Notes: a model not told the origin generated them from the sequence alone. A stretch of DNA of 40,385 nt from an uncultured Eubacteriales bacterium (GCA_905205195.1 CAJLCS010000010.1:1-40385), one strand, 5' to 3'; numbered from the stretch's first letter, positions 1-7,888 are shown. Numbers and translations are program-made.

Positions 1-1188
1 GATTTCCTGGGCTGGCTGGACCTGCCCAAGTCCGAGGAGACCGAGGAAATGCACCGCATCCAGCTGGCGGCGGACCGGATCCGGGAATCCTCCGACGTGT
101 TTGTGGTCGTCGGCATCGGCGGCAGCTACCTGGGACCCCGGGCGGCCATCGAGCTGATGCAGGGCACCAACCATAACGTGGGCAAGGGCAAGGGCGATCC
201 CCAGATTTACTTCGCGGGCAACGGCCTGTCCACCCGGGCGTGGAACGAGCTGTGCCGCCTGCTGGAGGGCAAGGATTTCTCCATCGCCATTATCTCCAAG
301 TCCGGCACCACCACCGAGCCGGCCATCGCCACCCGCGCCCTGCGCTGGATGCTGGAGCGGAAGTACGGCACCGACGGCGCCAAGAAGCGCATTTACGCCA
401 TTACCGACCCCGTGAAGGGCGCGCTGCGCCAGATGGCCACGGAAGAGGGCTGGGAAACCTTCATTATTCCGCCGAATGTGGGCGGCCGTTTCTCCGTTCT
501 GACGGCGGTGGGCCTGCTGCCCATGGCGGTGGCGGGCATTGACATCCGCAAGGTCATGGCCGGTGCGGCCGCGGCCAAGGAAGCTTACAACATCCGCTCC
601 TTTGAAAACCCCGTGTGGCTGTACGCCGCCGTGCGGAACCTGCTGTACCGCCGGGGCAAGGCCATTGAGCTGTTCGAATCCTTCGAGCCGGGCTTCAAGA
701 TGTTCGGCGGCTGGTGGCAGCAGCTCTTCGGCGAGTCCGAGGGCAAGGACGGCAAGGGCATCTTCCCGGTGACCGCCGAGTTCACCGCCGACCTCCACTC
801 TCTGGGCCAGATGATCCAGCAGGGTGAGCGGAACATTTACGAGACCATGGTCCGCTTCGACGCGCCGGAGCAGACGGTGACCATCGGCTCCGACTACAAG
901 AATCTGGACGGCCTGAACTATCTGGCCGGCAAGACGCTGGACTTCGTGGACGAGAAGGCCTTCCTGGGCACTCTGGCGGCCCATGTGGACGGCGGCGTGC
1001 CCGTCATCACCATGGATATGGGCCAGCTGGACGATGCCAAGCTGGGCGAAATGTTCTACTTCCTGGAGCTGTCCTGCGGCGTTTCCGCCTATATGCTGGG
1101 CGTGAACCCCTTCAATCAGCCCGGCGTGGAGTTCTACAAGCGCAATATGTTCAAGCTCCTGGGCAAGCCCGGCTACGAGGATAAATAA
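1..1188 (+). CDS. pgi: Glucose-6-phosphate isomerase, 5'-truncated by window start
   Basis: Interconverts glucose-6-phosphate and fructose-6-phosphate in glycolysis and gluconeogenesis, in the cytoplasm. The frame is open from base 1, so the N-terminus lies outside the window; 395 residues are visible, against roughly 450 in Firmicute enzymes. Recognisable family motifs are VGIGGSYLGPRAA near the visible start, the phosphate-binding SKSGTTTEP loop, PPNVGGRFSVLT, and the GESEGKDGKGIFP stretch typical of the Gram-positive form. The product ends with a lysine-rich helix and a TAA stop. No good terminator follows; the next gene has its own promoter. Identity is very secure; the true start cannot be seen. 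Confidence 0.97.
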   Translation, partial: DFLGWLDLPKSEETEEMHRIQLAADRIRESSDVFVVVGIGGSYLGPRAAIELMQGTNHNVGKGKGDPQIYFAGNGLSTRAWNELCRLLEGKDFSIAIISKSGTTTEPAIATRALRWMLERKYGTDGAKKRIYAITDPVKGALRQMATEEGWETFIIPPNVGGRFSVLTAVGLLPMAVAGIDIRKVMAGAAAAKEAYNIRSFENPVWLYAAVRNLLYRRGKAIELFESFEPGFKMFGGWWQQLFGESEGKDGKGIFPVTAEFTADLHSLGQMIQQGERNIYETMVRFDAPEQTVTIGSDYKNLDGLNYLAGKTLDFVDEKAFLGTLAAHVDGGVPVITMDMGQLDDAKLGEMFYFLELSCGVSAYMLGVNPFNQPGVEFYKRNMFKLLGKPGYEDK

Positions 1189-1237
1189 GACGCAGGCACT
1201 GTGTCAAAAACATTTGTGAAAAATGTAAAAAAAGCAG

Positions 1238-1266
1238 TTGCAAATTCCTGCTGCAGCTGGTAAAAT
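1238..1266 (+). promoter_or_regulatory. Sigma-A-type promoter for the small P-loop gene
   Basis: TTGCAA at 1238-1243 and TAAAAT at 1261-1266 are separated by exactly 17 bases. The start codon of the next gene is about 43 bases downstream. The spacing and location after pgi support a separate transcription unit. Confidence 0.7.
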
Positions 1267-1308
1267 AACACTGTAGCCAGAAATGGCACAGCAAAGGAGG
1301 AGAACCCG

Positions 1309-1716
1309 ATGATTCATGTTATTATGGGCCTCAAAGGCTCCGGCAAGACCAAGAAGCTGATCGAAGCCATCAGCGAAACCGCGGCCAACGCCAGCGGCGA
1401 CGTGGTTTGCATCGAGTACGGCAAGAAGCTGACTTACGACATCAACTACCGTGTCCGCCTGGTCGATTCCGAAGAGTACGGCATTACCAACCCCGATATG
1501 CTCAAGGGCCTGCTCAGCGGTCTGCATGCCGGTAACTTTGATATTACCCATGTTTTTATTGACAATCTGTACAAGACCATCGGCAGCGACCGCGCCGCCG
1601 GTGAAGCGTTCGTCGAGTGGTGCGCCAAGTTTGCGGAAGACAACGGCATGAACATTACCATGACCGTTTCCGACGATCCGGCCCTGGCGTCCGAATCCGT
1701 CAAGAAATATCTGTAA
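1309..1716 (+). CDS. Small P-loop NTP-binding protein, function unknown
   Basis: I do not recognise a characterised homologue. The 135-residue protein opens with a hydrophobic strand directly followed by a Walker A motif, GLKGSGKT at residues 7-14, and has a Walker-B-like strand, THVFID, in the middle. This is the bare core of a P-loop NTPase and is much shorter than a typical AAA or kinase domain protein. The start is supported by AAAGGAGGAG about 7 bases upstream. It has its own promoter and its own terminator, so it is monocistronic. Automated pipelines often give such proteins PilT-like or ATP-binding labels, but nothing here shows a pilus role. ATP or GTP binding is a fair inference; the biological role is open. 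Confidence 0.85.
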   Translation: MIHVIMGLKGSGKTKKLIEAISETAANASGDVVCIEYGKKLTYDINYRVRLVDSEEYGITNPDMLKGLLSGLHAGNFDITHVFIDNLYKTIGSDRAAGEAFVEWCAKFAEDNGMNITMTVSDDPALASESVKKYL

Positions 1717-1731
1717 TTCCTGCCCTACATT

Positions 1732-1762
1732 GCCCCGTTGCCTTGCGGCAGCGGGGCTTTTT
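1732..1762 (+). terminator. Rho-independent terminator of the P-loop gene
   Basis: GCCCCGTTGCC pairs with GGCAGCGGGGC across a TTGC loop, with one wobble pair, and is followed by five T. It lies 16 bases after the stop codon. Confidence 0.85.
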
Positions 1763-1951
1763 CATGGCCGGAAGGTGGCGTGTCGAATCTGTTCGCAAAT
1801 TGCGGATAAATGTCTGCTTTACGCGGACAAACGAAGCGAGAATCCAGGAAAACAAAACGTAAAAATTGCGTTTTTGTTATCAAAACGCCGCCTTTTCCAG
1901 AAACGGGCCGGAATTACGCGGGAAAAGAACGCAGATTTCCGGAAATTGGGC
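1763..1951. other. AT-richer intergenic stretch with two small hairpins
   Basis: No gene is supported between the terminator at 1762 and the promoter at 1952. Two hairpins are visible: TGTCTGC at 1811-1817 with GCGGACA at 1823-1829, and AACAAAACG at 1851-1859 with CGTTTTTGTT at 1869-1878, the second ending in T-rich sequence like a weak terminator. The base composition is clearly lower in GC than the flanking genes. A small RNA is possible but not shown. Confidence 0.35.
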
Positions 1952-1980
1952 TTGACAACCTGCGCCGCCTGTGGTATACT
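1952..1980 (+). promoter_or_regulatory. Strong sigma-A-type promoter for the NlpC/P60 gene
   Basis: TTGACA at 1952-1957 matches the -35 consensus, followed by a 17-base spacer and TATACT at 1975-1980. The start codon at 2039 gives a leader of about 50 bases. Confidence 0.85.
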
Positions 1981-2038
1981 TCGTAACATGTTGTAACTAT
2001 TCGCAACGATTTGCGGCTTGGAAAGGACGGCGCAGCGG

Positions 2039-2881
2039 ATGAGCCATTTTCATAAATGCGGCAGACGGATGCTCTGCCTGATCCTGGGATGCCTGACGCT
2101 TTGGATGCTGGCGGCGCTGCCGGTGTCGGCGGTGATGGCGGATATTGAGCTGAACGAAAGCGATCGCCTGGCGGCGACGGTGTATTACGGTCCCGGCGAA
2201 CGGTATCTGGCGGTGGGCAAGCTGGAAAACGGCACGGCGCTGACGGTGCTGGACGAGACCGATTCCTATTATGAAATCGAAATCGAAGGCATGACGGCCT
2301 ATCTGGAAAAAAGCCAGGTCAAGGCCGACGAGAACGGCTGCCTGTATGTGTCCTGCATGGCCGACGCGCCCTCCACCGACGTGATCCCCGGCGTGGGGGT
2401 CAAGCAGCTGCGGAAGCTGCGGGCCAAGGTTCTGGCCCTGGCGGAGGAGCAGCTGGGCGTGCCCTATGTTTACGGCGGAATGTCCCCCAGCGGTTTTGAC
2501 TGCTCCGGCTTTGTCAAGTACATCTACGACGAGATGGGCTACACCATCAACCGCACCGCCGATACCCAGCTGGTCAGCGGCGTGGCGGTGAACCGGGAGG
2601 ATCTGCAGCCCGGCGATCTGGTATTTTTCTGCGCCACCACCAACGACGGCGCCATTACCAGCCATGTGGGCATCTACGCCGGTGACAATCAGTTTATCCA
2701 TGCCGCCAGTGACGGCATCCGGTATTCCAGCCTGGACGACGACTATTACGCGGACAAGTACCTCTGCGCCCGGCGCATTCTTTTGCCCGGACAGGTGCAG
2801 TACCGGTCCCTTCCCGAACAGAACATTGCAGCGAAAAGCTCCGGTCAGAAGGCCGGAGCTTTTTTATGCATTTTGGCTTGA
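2039..2881 (+). CDS. Secreted SH3-NlpC/P60 cell-wall hydrolase
   Basis: A predicted peptidoglycan endopeptidase of the NlpC/P60 (C40) family, acting outside the membrane on stem peptides. The ATG at 2039 is chosen because AAAGGA lies 11 bases before it and a signal peptide starts there: basic residues, then a hydrophobic core, then an Ala-rich cleavage region near residue 30. A bacterial SH3 domain follows at about residues 35-95, then NlpC/P60 at about 135-265 with the catalytic Cys in DCSGF, His in SHVGIY and a third polar residue in FIHA. An upstream in-frame TTG at 2018 has no ribosome binding site. Unusually, the last 16 or so codons encode the rho-independent terminator hairpin, so the C-terminal tail may be a read-on extension. 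Function assignment is secure at family level; the exact bond cleaved is unknown. Confidence 0.93.
   Translation: MSHFHKCGRRMLCLILGCLTLWMLAALPVSAVMADIELNESDRLAATVYYGPGERYLAVGKLENGTALTVLDETDSYYEIEIEGMTAYLEKSQVKADENGCLYVSCMADAPSTDVIPGVGVKQLRKLRAKVLALAEEQLGVPYVYGGMSPSGFDCSGFVKYIYDEMGYTINRTADTQLVSGVAVNREDLQPGDLVFFCATTNDGAITSHVGIYAGDNQFIHAASDGIRYSSLDDDYYADKYLCARRILLPGQVQYRSLPEQNIAAKSSGQKAGAFLCILA
2834..2865 (+). terminator. Terminator embedded in the 3' end of the NlpC/P60 gene
   Basis: AGCTCCGG at 2837-2844 pairs with CCGGAGCT at 2853-2860, with inner pairs closing an AGAA loop, and six T follow (2860-2865). The stop codon, TGA at 2879-2881, is downstream of the T tract, so the hairpin is inside the reading frame. 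Confidence 0.8.
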
Positions 2882-2907
2882 CGGGCCGGGGGGAATATGT
2901 TACAGTG
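2878..2907 (+). promoter_or_regulatory. Possible promoter for the histidine-phosphatase/FAD operon
   Basis: TTGACG at 2878-2883 and TACAGT at 2902-2907 are 18 bases apart. The -10 box is a weak match. It overlaps the end of the upstream gene and is the only candidate before the gene at 2940. Confidence 0.4.
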
Positions 2908-2939
2908 TGGGTAATTCTGCGAAGCTGGGAGAGAGTGTT

Positions 2940-3662
2940 ATGCTGCTGTTTTACGTTCGCCACGGATACCCCACCTATGACCCGGACTGCCTGACGCCGC
3001 TGGGCCGGCGGCAGGCCGACGCGGTGGCCAAGCGGCTGGCCCTGTACGGCATTGATCGGGTGTTTGCCTCCAGCTCCACCCGGGCCATCCAGACGGCCCA
3101 GCCTACCTGCGAGCTGATGCGGATCGGCATGACGGTGCTGGACTGGTGCCACGAAAGCCGGGCGTGGGAGGAATACGCCTATCCCGACCCGGCGGATCAG
3201 GCGGTCCGCTGGGACTTTACGACGCCCTCCATGCAGAAACTCTACGCCAGCCCGGAAATGCGGGCGCTGGGGGACAACTGGCTGTCCCACCCGATTTTCG
3301 CCGGACGGAAAACGGCCCAGGGGGAAGCCCGGATCCGGCGGGAAACCCACGCCTTTCTGGCGGAGCTGGGCTACCGCTACGACCCCGAAATCCGGATGTA
3401 CCGGGCGGAGCGGCCCCACAACACCGACCGGGTGGCTTTGTTTGCCCACGAGGGCTTCGGCATGGCCTTTTTGTCCCAGGTGCTGGACATTCCCCGGCCC
3501 CTGTTCTGCACCCATTTTGGGATGAGCCATTCCAATATGACGGTGCTTCATTTCGACGAGAACGCGCCGGAGGTCCTGCCCCGGGTGCTGACGCTGTCCA
3601 ATGACTCCCACCTGTACCGGGAGGGGCTGCCGACCTTTTACCAGAATCGGATTTATTTTTAA
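2940..3662 (+). CDS. Histidine phosphatase family protein (phosphoglycerate-mutase superfamily)
   Basis: A 240-residue cytoplasmic protein with the superfamily's phospho-accepting RHG motif at residues 7-9, a conserved Arg in SSSTRAIQT near residue 48, and the second catalytic His in FAHEG in the C-terminal half. These show a phosphatase or mutase using a phosphohistidine intermediate; the substrate cannot be read from sequence. The ATG at 2940 is preceded by GGGAGAGAG and places RHG at the usual distance from the N-terminus. The next gene starts 14 bases after its stop, suggesting co-transcription with the FAD oxidoreductase and sugar-isomerase cluster, so a sugar-phosphate substrate is a reasonable guess. 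The insertion between the two catalytic halves is longer than in small PGM-like phosphatases. Confidence 0.9.
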   Translation: MLLFYVRHGYPTYDPDCLTPLGRRQADAVAKRLALYGIDRVFASSSTRAIQTAQPTCELMRIGMTVLDWCHESRAWEEYAYPDPADQAVRWDFTTPSMQKLYASPEMRALGDNWLSHPIFAGRKTAQGEARIRRETHAFLAELGYRYDPEIRMYRAERPHNTDRVALFAHEGFGMAFLSQVLDIPRPLFCTHFGMSHSNMTVLHFDENAPEVLPRVLTLSNDSHLYREGLPTFYQNRIYF

Positions 3663-3676
3663 GGAGATTTGACGAG

Positions 3677-4879
3677 ATGGAACTGCGGGAAGAAGCAAAG
3701 AACCTGCCGGTGGCGGGGGAGTATGACGTGATCGTCTGCGGCGGCGGTGTGGCCGGGGTCAGCGCGGCGCTGGCCGCCGCCCGAACCGGTGCCCGGACGC
3801 TGCTGCTGGAGCGGGGCTTTCTGCTGGGCGGACTGGCCACGGCGGGACTGGTGACCATTTATCTGCCGCTGTGCGACGGCATGGGGCATCAGGTGTCGTT
3901 TGGCATTGCCGAGGAGCTGCTGCGTCTGTCGGTGCGCCACGGGATGGAGCGCTGGCACGGCCGGACCGACAGTGCCTGGCTGACGCCGGGCAGGGAGGCA
4001 GAGCGGCTGACGGAGCGTTTTGAAGTCCGCTTCAACGCCCAGATGTTTGCCATCCTCTGCGAGCAGCTACTGCTGGAAAACGGCGTGACGCTGCTGTACG
4101 GCACCACCCTCTGCGCTGCGATGACGGAGCAGGGGCGGATTACGGCGGTGGTGACGGAGAACAAAACCGGCCGTCAGGCCTTTACCGCCCGGTCCTTTGT
4201 GGACGCCACCGGCGATGCGGACCTGTGCCGGGCCGCCGGAGCGGAAACGGAAACGTTCCGTCAGGGAAATGTGCTGGCTTCCTGGTACTACGAGCAGCGG
4301 GACGGCGGCTTTGATCTGCATATGCTGGGCTTCAGCGACGTGCCGGACAAGCAGAAGTCGGCAGATGCCGCGGATACCCGCCGCCGCTACCGGGGACTGG
4401 AGGCGGAGGAGCTGAGCGATATGGTCTGCGACTCCCACGCCAACCTGCTCCGGGATTTCCTGAAGCACGGCGGCATTTCCGACGGCCACGCACTGGCCAC
4501 CGTGGCGACGATTCCCCAGATCCGGATGACCCGGCGGATTGCCGGGGCCTATACGCTGGACGATACCCAGATCCGGACCTTTTTCCCGGACAGCATTGGC
4601 ATGGTCAGCGACTGGCGGAAAAACGGGCCGGTGTACGAGATTCCCTTCCGGTGCCTGTACGGCACGGTACCCAATCTGATCACCGCAGGCCGGTGCATTT
4701 CCGTGACGGACGCCATGTGGGACATTACCCGGGTGATTCCGGACTGCGCCGTCACCGGGCAGGCGGCCGGTACCGCCGCCGCCCTCACCGGCGACTTCCC
4801 GTCGCTGAAGGCGGAGAATTTACAGCGTCAATTAACGGCCGACGGCGTCCGCCTGCATCCGGCGGATGCGGGCCTGTAA
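3677..4879 (+). CDS. FAD-dependent oxidoreductase (FAD_oxidored type)
   Basis: A 400-residue flavoprotein. The Rossmann dinucleotide-binding motif GGGVAGVSAALAAA lies near residues 22-35, ending in the acidic residue of LLLER, followed by the GGLATAGLV segment typical of the FAD_oxidored family (PF12831). DATGDADL mid-protein and AGRCISVTDAMWD near the C-terminus are also family hallmarks. No signal peptide or membrane segment is seen, so it is cytoplasmic. The start follows AAGGAG by about 10 bases. It sits between a histidine phosphatase and a TIM-barrel isomerase with 12-14 base spacers. Proteins of this family often accompany sugar-catabolic genes and are assumed to oxidise or reduce a carbohydrate or polyol, but the substrate is unknown. 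Confidence 0.9.
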   Translation: MELREEAKNLPVAGEYDVIVCGGGVAGVSAALAAARTGARTLLLERGFLLGGLATAGLVTIYLPLCDGMGHQVSFGIAEELLRLSVRHGMERWHGRTDSAWLTPGREAERLTERFEVRFNAQMFAILCEQLLLENGVTLLYGTTLCAAMTEQGRITAVVTENKTGRQAFTARSFVDATGDADLCRAAGAETETFRQGNVLASWYYEQRDGGFDLHMLGFSDVPDKQKSADAADTRRRYRGLEAEELSDMVCDSHANLLRDFLKHGGISDGHALATVATIPQIRMTRRIAGAYTLDDTQIRTFFPDSIGMVSDWRKNGPVYEIPFRCLYGTVPNLITAGRCISVTDAMWDITRVIPDCAVTGQAAGTAAALTGDFPSLKAENLQRQLTADGVRLHPADAGL

Positions 4880-4891
4880 GGAGGAATTTTT

Positions 4892-5734
4892 ATGCTTCAA
4901 ATTGGATTATCCATCAACCGCCACGGGGAGCCGACGGCGGACTTCCTGCGGTCCCTGGCCGACGGCGGAATTCAGGCGGTGGAGCTGTCGTCCAGCGCCC
5001 TGGCGGACATGCCGGAGGATTTCGACTTCCGGGGCGTGAAGGCCATGGCCGACGGCTGCGGCATCCGGCTGTGGTCGCTGCATCTGCCCTTCGCCCCCTT
5101 CGAGCAGCTCAATCCGGCCTCCCCGGACGGGGCGGTGCGGCGGTTTACGAAAGCACACTTTGAGAACATCATCCGCCGGGCTGCGGCGGTGGGCATCGAC
5201 AAGTTCGTGGTCCACCCCAGCGGCGAACCCAACGCGCCGGAGACCCGGGAGGAGGCCCTGTGCCGGTCCATGGAGGTGCTGAGCGACCTGGCGGACTTTG
5301 CCGCCGGTTACGGCGCGGTAATTGCCGTGGAAAATCTGCCCCGGACCTGCCTGGGCAACCGGGCGGCGGAGCTGAAGCGGATCGTGTCGGCAAACGACCG
5401 GCTGCGGGTGTGCTTTGACCTGAACCACAGTCTGGGGGAGGACAACCGGGCCTATTTCCGGGAATTGGCGGACAAAATCGTCACCCTCCACGTTTCGGAC
5501 TACGACGGTGTGGACGAGCGCCACTGGCTCCCCGGCGAGGGCAAAACCGACTGGGTGGCTATGGTGGACGAGCTGGAAAACATGGGCTATGCAGGCGTGT
5601 GGATGTACGAGGTGGGCTTCAATGCCCCGGCTACCATCCGCCGCCGGACGCTGACACCCGCCGATTTTGCGGAAAATGCCCGGGCGGTGCTGAACCGCCG
5701 CACCATACCGGTGTGGGGCACGCCGTTGGTGTAA
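4892..5734 (+). CDS. Sugar phosphate isomerase/epimerase-like TIM-barrel enzyme 1
   Basis: A 280-residue protein of the xylose-isomerase-like TIM-barrel superfamily (AP_endonuc_2, PF01261). The divalent-metal set expected for an active enzyme is present: Glu in IAVENLP, Asp and His in CFDLNHSLGE, His in TLHVSDYDG and a final Glu in YEVG. Such enzymes isomerise, epimerise or eliminate from sugars and keto-sugars. The ribosome binding site AAGGAGG overlaps the stop codon of the FAD oxidoreductase, a sign of translational coupling. A GC-rich hairpin without a T tract follows before the MFS gene. It is clearly divergent from the second TIM-barrel gene at 7031, so the two probably catalyse different steps. 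The substrate is unknown. Confidence 0.9.
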   Translation: MLQIGLSINRHGEPTADFLRSLADGGIQAVELSSSALADMPEDFDFRGVKAMADGCGIRLWSLHLPFAPFEQLNPASPDGAVRRFTKAHFENIIRRAAAVGIDKFVVHPSGEPNAPETREEALCRSMEVLSDLADFAAGYGAVIAVENLPRTCLGNRAAELKRIVSANDRLRVCFDLNHSLGEDNRAYFRELADKIVTLHVSDYDGVDERHWLPGEGKTDWVAMVDELENMGYAGVWMYEVGFNAPATIRRRTLTPADFAENARAVLNRRTIPVWGTPLV

Positions 5735-5742
5735 ACAAAGCG

Positions 5743-5767
5743 CCGCCGCCCCGGGCCGGGGCGGCGG
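5743..5767 (+). other. Perfect GC-only hairpin within the sugar operon
   Basis: CCGCCGCCCC at 5743-5752 pairs perfectly with GGGGCGGCGG at 5758-5767 over a five-base GGGCC loop. No T tract follows, so it is not a normal rho-independent terminator. It lies in the only sizeable gap (61 bases) inside the operon and may act in RNA processing, stability or attenuation. Confidence 0.55.
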
Positions 5768-5795
5768 AAGTCTGAGGAAACGGGAGAGCGAGAGT

Positions 5796-7031
5796 ATGGG
5801 AAAACTGCAAAGCAGAGGGCAGATCCGGACGCTGGGAGCGCTGGCGTGGTTGGTGTACTTTTTCAGCTATGTCACCCGGATCAACTTCGCCGCCATTCTG
5901 GTGGCCTTCACCCAGGCGGAAAACGTGAGCAACGCCGCGGCGTCGGTGATTACGTCGGTGCTGTTCGTCACCTACGGCGTGGGTCAGCTGATCAGCGGCT
6001 ATCTGGGGGACCGGATTCCGCCCAACAAGCTGATTTTCGGCGGCCTGCTGACGTCGGTGGTCTGCAACGTCCTGATGCCGCAGTTTTCCCCCAACATTCC
6101 GGCCATGGCGGCAATCTGGGGCGTCAACGGCCTGGCCCAGGCGTTCATGTGGCCGCCGCTGGTGAAGATTCTCTCCTGCGCCCTGACGCCGGAGGACTAC
6201 GCCCGGATGATTCCCGGCGTCAGCACCAGCTCGGGGCTGGCCACCATCGTGATTTATCTGGTGTCGCCGCTGGTGCTCCGGCTGTCCGGCTGGAAGATGG
6301 TATTCTATCTGGCGGCGGGGACGGCTGCCGTGGCGGCCATCGTCTGGCGTACCGCCTCCGGCCGCCTGCTGCGGCAGGTGGCCTTTGACCGCCCGGCGGC
6401 GCGTCGGACGGCGCCGACGGAAAAGACGGCGGGGACGGGGCCTCTGCGGCTGCTGCTGCCGGTGCTGCTGTGCTCCATTGCCGCGCAGGGAATGCTCCGG
6501 GACGGCATCAGCACCTGGCTGCCCACGTTTCTGACGGAGACGTTCCATCTGGAGAGCACCGTGTCCATTCTCACCGGCGTGGTGCTGCCGATTTTTCATG
6601 TGCTGATAAGCCTTGTGACCTATCGGATTCTGGTAAAGCTGCACCGGGACGTGTTCGCCTGCATCTGCCTGTATTTCGGGATTGCGACGGCGCTGCTGCT
6701 GGGGCTGACCCTGTTCGGAATGCACGGCGCGGCATTGGCACTGCTGATGATTGCCCTGTCTAACGGCGCTATGCACGGCATCAATTCGCTGCAAACCTGC
6801 TATGTGGTGCCCTGCCTGCCTCAATCCGGGAACGTGTCGTTCCTGGCGGGGCTGCTGAACTCGGCCACCTATGTGGGCAGCGCCGCGGCGACGTACCTGT
6901 TTGCGGTGATTTCGGACCGCTTCGGCTGGAACGCCACGGCGGCGTCCTGGGTGATCATTGCGGCGGTGGGACTGCTGCTGTCGGCCCTGTGCGGGCGCCT
7001 TTTGCGAAAAGTAACGGGGAGGAATGCGTAA
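5796..7031 (+). CDS. MFS transporter, organophosphate/sugar-like carrier
   Basis: A 411-residue integral membrane protein with about twelve hydrophobic segments in two halves. The first segment carries the YVTRINFAA signature resembling GlpT/UhpT-like (OPA) major facilitator proteins, and GYLGDRIPPNK after helix 2 is the MFS loop 2-3 motif (G-x-x-x-D-R). The start is preceded by GGGAGAG. Its TAA stop overlaps the ATG of the next gene by one base (TAATG), so carrier and the second TIM-barrel enzyme are translationally coupled. Given the neighbours it probably imports the substrate of this catabolic cluster; specificity, including whether the substrate is phosphorylated, is unknown. Confidence 0.9.
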   Translation: MGKLQSRGQIRTLGALAWLVYFFSYVTRINFAAILVAFTQAENVSNAAASVITSVLFVTYGVGQLISGYLGDRIPPNKLIFGGLLTSVVCNVLMPQFSPNIPAMAAIWGVNGLAQAFMWPPLVKILSCALTPEDYARMIPGVSTSSGLATIVIYLVSPLVLRLSGWKMVFYLAAGTAAVAAIVWRTASGRLLRQVAFDRPAARRTAPTEKTAGTGPLRLLLPVLLCSIAAQGMLRDGISTWLPTFLTETFHLESTVSILTGVVLPIFHVLISLVTYRILVKLHRDVFACICLYFGIATALLLGLTLFGMHGAALALLMIALSNGAMHGINSLQTCYVVPCLPQSGNVSFLAGLLNSATYVGSAAATYLFAVISDRFGWNATAASWVIIAAVGLLLSALCGRLLRKVTGRNA

Positions 7032-7888
7032 TGTGGAAACAAAAGCTGGGATTGTCCGTAGGGCCGGCCTTCGGCGCGCCGGAAACGGTGATTCCCCTGG
7101 TGGCGGACAGCGGCTTTGACGCGGTTTCGCCGGAATGGGTGGAGGACGGCGGCATCGAGGCCTGCGCCGCAGCGGCGAAGGCGGCGGGGCTGACGCTCCA
7201 GTCCGTCCACGCGCCCTTCGGCCTGATGAATCGGGTGTGGGAGCAGGACCCGGAGGCGGCCAAAGCCCCGGTGGAGCAGCTGCTGCATTGTCTGGAGGAC
7301 TGTGCCAGGTGGGAGGTGCCGGTGATGGTGGCCCACGCCTTCATCGGCTTCCGTGACCATACACCCACCCGGATCGGACTGGACCGGATGGAGACGGTCG
7401 TCGGCCGGGCCGAGGCACTGGGCGTCCTGATCGCCTTTGAAAACACCGAAGGCGAGGAATATCTGGATGCGCTGATGGACACGTTCCGGGACCGGCGCGC
7501 CGTGGGCTACTGCTGGGATTCCGGCCATGAAATGTGCTATAACCGTTTCCGGGACTTGCTGGGGGATTACGGGGACCGGCTGATTATGACCCACATCAAC
7601 GATAATCTGGGCATTTCCGACTTCGGCGGGGAGATCACCTGGCTGGACGATCTGCATCTGCTGCCCTTTGACGGCATCACCGATTGGGACGAGGCCGCCC
7701 GGCGGCTGAGTCGGTGCGCCGAGCAGGAAATCCTGAATTTTGAACTGACCCGGATATCCAAGCCCGGACGGCACGACAACGACGGCTACGGGCGTCTTTC
7801 CCTGCCGGAATATCTGGCCGAATGCCGCAAGCGGGCCTGCCGGGTGGCGGATAAGGTGCGCCGGGCCAAATCTTTACCCCATCTTTAA
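7031..7888 (+). CDS. Sugar phosphate isomerase/epimerase-like TIM-barrel enzyme 2
   Basis: A 285-residue xylose-isomerase-like TIM-barrel protein, second of its kind in the cluster. Metal ligands look intact: Glu in IAFENTEGE, Asp and His in CWDSGHE, His in MTHIND and Glu in NFELT. The ATG at 7031 overlaps the MFS stop codon by one base; an upstream in-frame start at 6989 would lie inside the MFS gene and is less likely. AACGGGGAGGAA upstream supplies the ribosome binding site. The C-terminal tail is rich in Lys and Arg. The coupling to the transporter suggests it acts on the imported compound or on the product of the FAD oxidoreductase. Exact reaction unknown. Confidence 0.9.
   Translation: MWKQKLGLSVGPAFGAPETVIPLVADSGFDAVSPEWVEDGGIEACAAAAKAAGLTLQSVHAPFGLMNRVWEQDPEAAKAPVEQLLHCLEDCARWEVPVMVAHAFIGFRDHTPTRIGLDRMETVVGRAEALGVLIAFENTEGEEYLDALMDTFRDRRAVGYCWDSGHEMCYNRFRDLLGDYGDRLIMTHINDNLGISDFGGEITWLDDLHLLPFDGITDWDEAARRLSRCAEQEILNFELTRISKPGRHDNDGYGRLSLPEYLAECRKRACRVADKVRRAKSLPHL

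Noticed and set aside
1215..1237. ACATTT/AAATGT small hairpin after pgi as a terminator
   Set aside because: It is followed by A rather than T on the plus strand, and the stem is short and AT-only.
2018..2038. TTG at 2018 as start of the NlpC/P60 gene
   Set aside because: No ribosome binding site before it; the signal peptide begins at the ATG at 2039, which has AAAGGA upstream.
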